DNA of 11,971 bases from Thermoflexia bacterium. GTDB taxonomy: Bacteria; Chloroflexota; Anaerolineae; B4-G1; SLSP01. The translations under genes were made by a program, and so were the position numbers. The stretch is taken from NCBI GenBank assembly GCA_030605705.1, contig JAUWHU010000488.1, positions 1 to 11,971 of the forward strand, given 5' to 3'. Below the pieces are notes generated by a model that saw nothing but the letters and a program-made list of their open reading frames with translations, did no database searches and had not been told where the DNA came from. Of the stretch, positions 11,889 to 11,971 are shown one piece after another. Each line of letters begins with the position of its first letter. Positions within the stretch are counted from its first letter, which is position 1.

Positions 11889-11971
11889 CTCCTATGAAAG
11901 CTCTCACCGCAGACCGTAGGTGTGGGCAGGTAGTGCCCACAGCGCTAAGATTTTCGCAATTTACAACTCCA
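11889..11971. repeat. Palindromic repeat copy 3, cut by the window edge
   Basis: Read on the minus strand, this matches 1824-1907 with about seven differences over 84 positions, including GGGCACTACCTGCCCACACC and GGTCTGCGGTGAG. The match runs from the gene's ribosome binding site through the conserved core into the element interior. The other end lies beyond the window. Confidence 0.7.

Overview
This window looks like a moderately GC-rich bacterial chromosome, most likely a Chloroflexota (Anaerolineae-like) genome. That placement is an inference from gene style: a membrane sensor kinase with five GAF domains, many dispersed palindromic repeats between genes, and ordinary sigma70-type promoters. 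No gene here is diagnostic of a taxon. The core content is housekeeping: tRNA-Gln, an S9 peptidase, a histidine kinase, rubredoxin, and a SAM methyltransferase followed by uvrB.

Layout. Positions 1-690 hold a minus-strand unit: a strong promoter (687-715), a leader of about 345 nt full of nested inverted repeats, a small unknown gene (61-333), and a second gene that overlaps it by ATGA and leaves the window. A shared terminator (730-782) separates this from a tRNA-Gln(CTG) and a two-HTH DNA-binding protein, both on the minus strand and probably one transcript. At 1524 a plus-strand extended -10 promoter precedes a compact GC-rich foldable segment. A composite palindromic repeat (1646-1892) follows and abuts the ribosome binding site of an S9 prolyl-oligopeptidase-family gene (1917-3851). 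The convergent multi-GAF histidine kinase (3926-7774) has its own promoter at 7830-7858. Rubredoxin (8038-8199) also has its own promoter. A methyltransferase-uvrB pair (12 nt apart) fills 8361-11147. The last part holds more palindromic repeats and a small conserved-looking gene of unknown function (11507-11881).

The most interesting parts are not the large genes. They are (a) the long structured leader over the small overlapping gene pair, whose last hairpin hides the Shine-Dalgarno sequence; (b) a palindromic repeat family with three copies here, two of which share about 84 bp and sit right against the ribosome binding sites of two unrelated genes; (c) the foldable segment at 1540-1594; and (d) a tRNA apparently used as the first cistron ahead of a DNA-binding protein gene. 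No CRISPR array, transposase, integrase or recognised defence system is visible.
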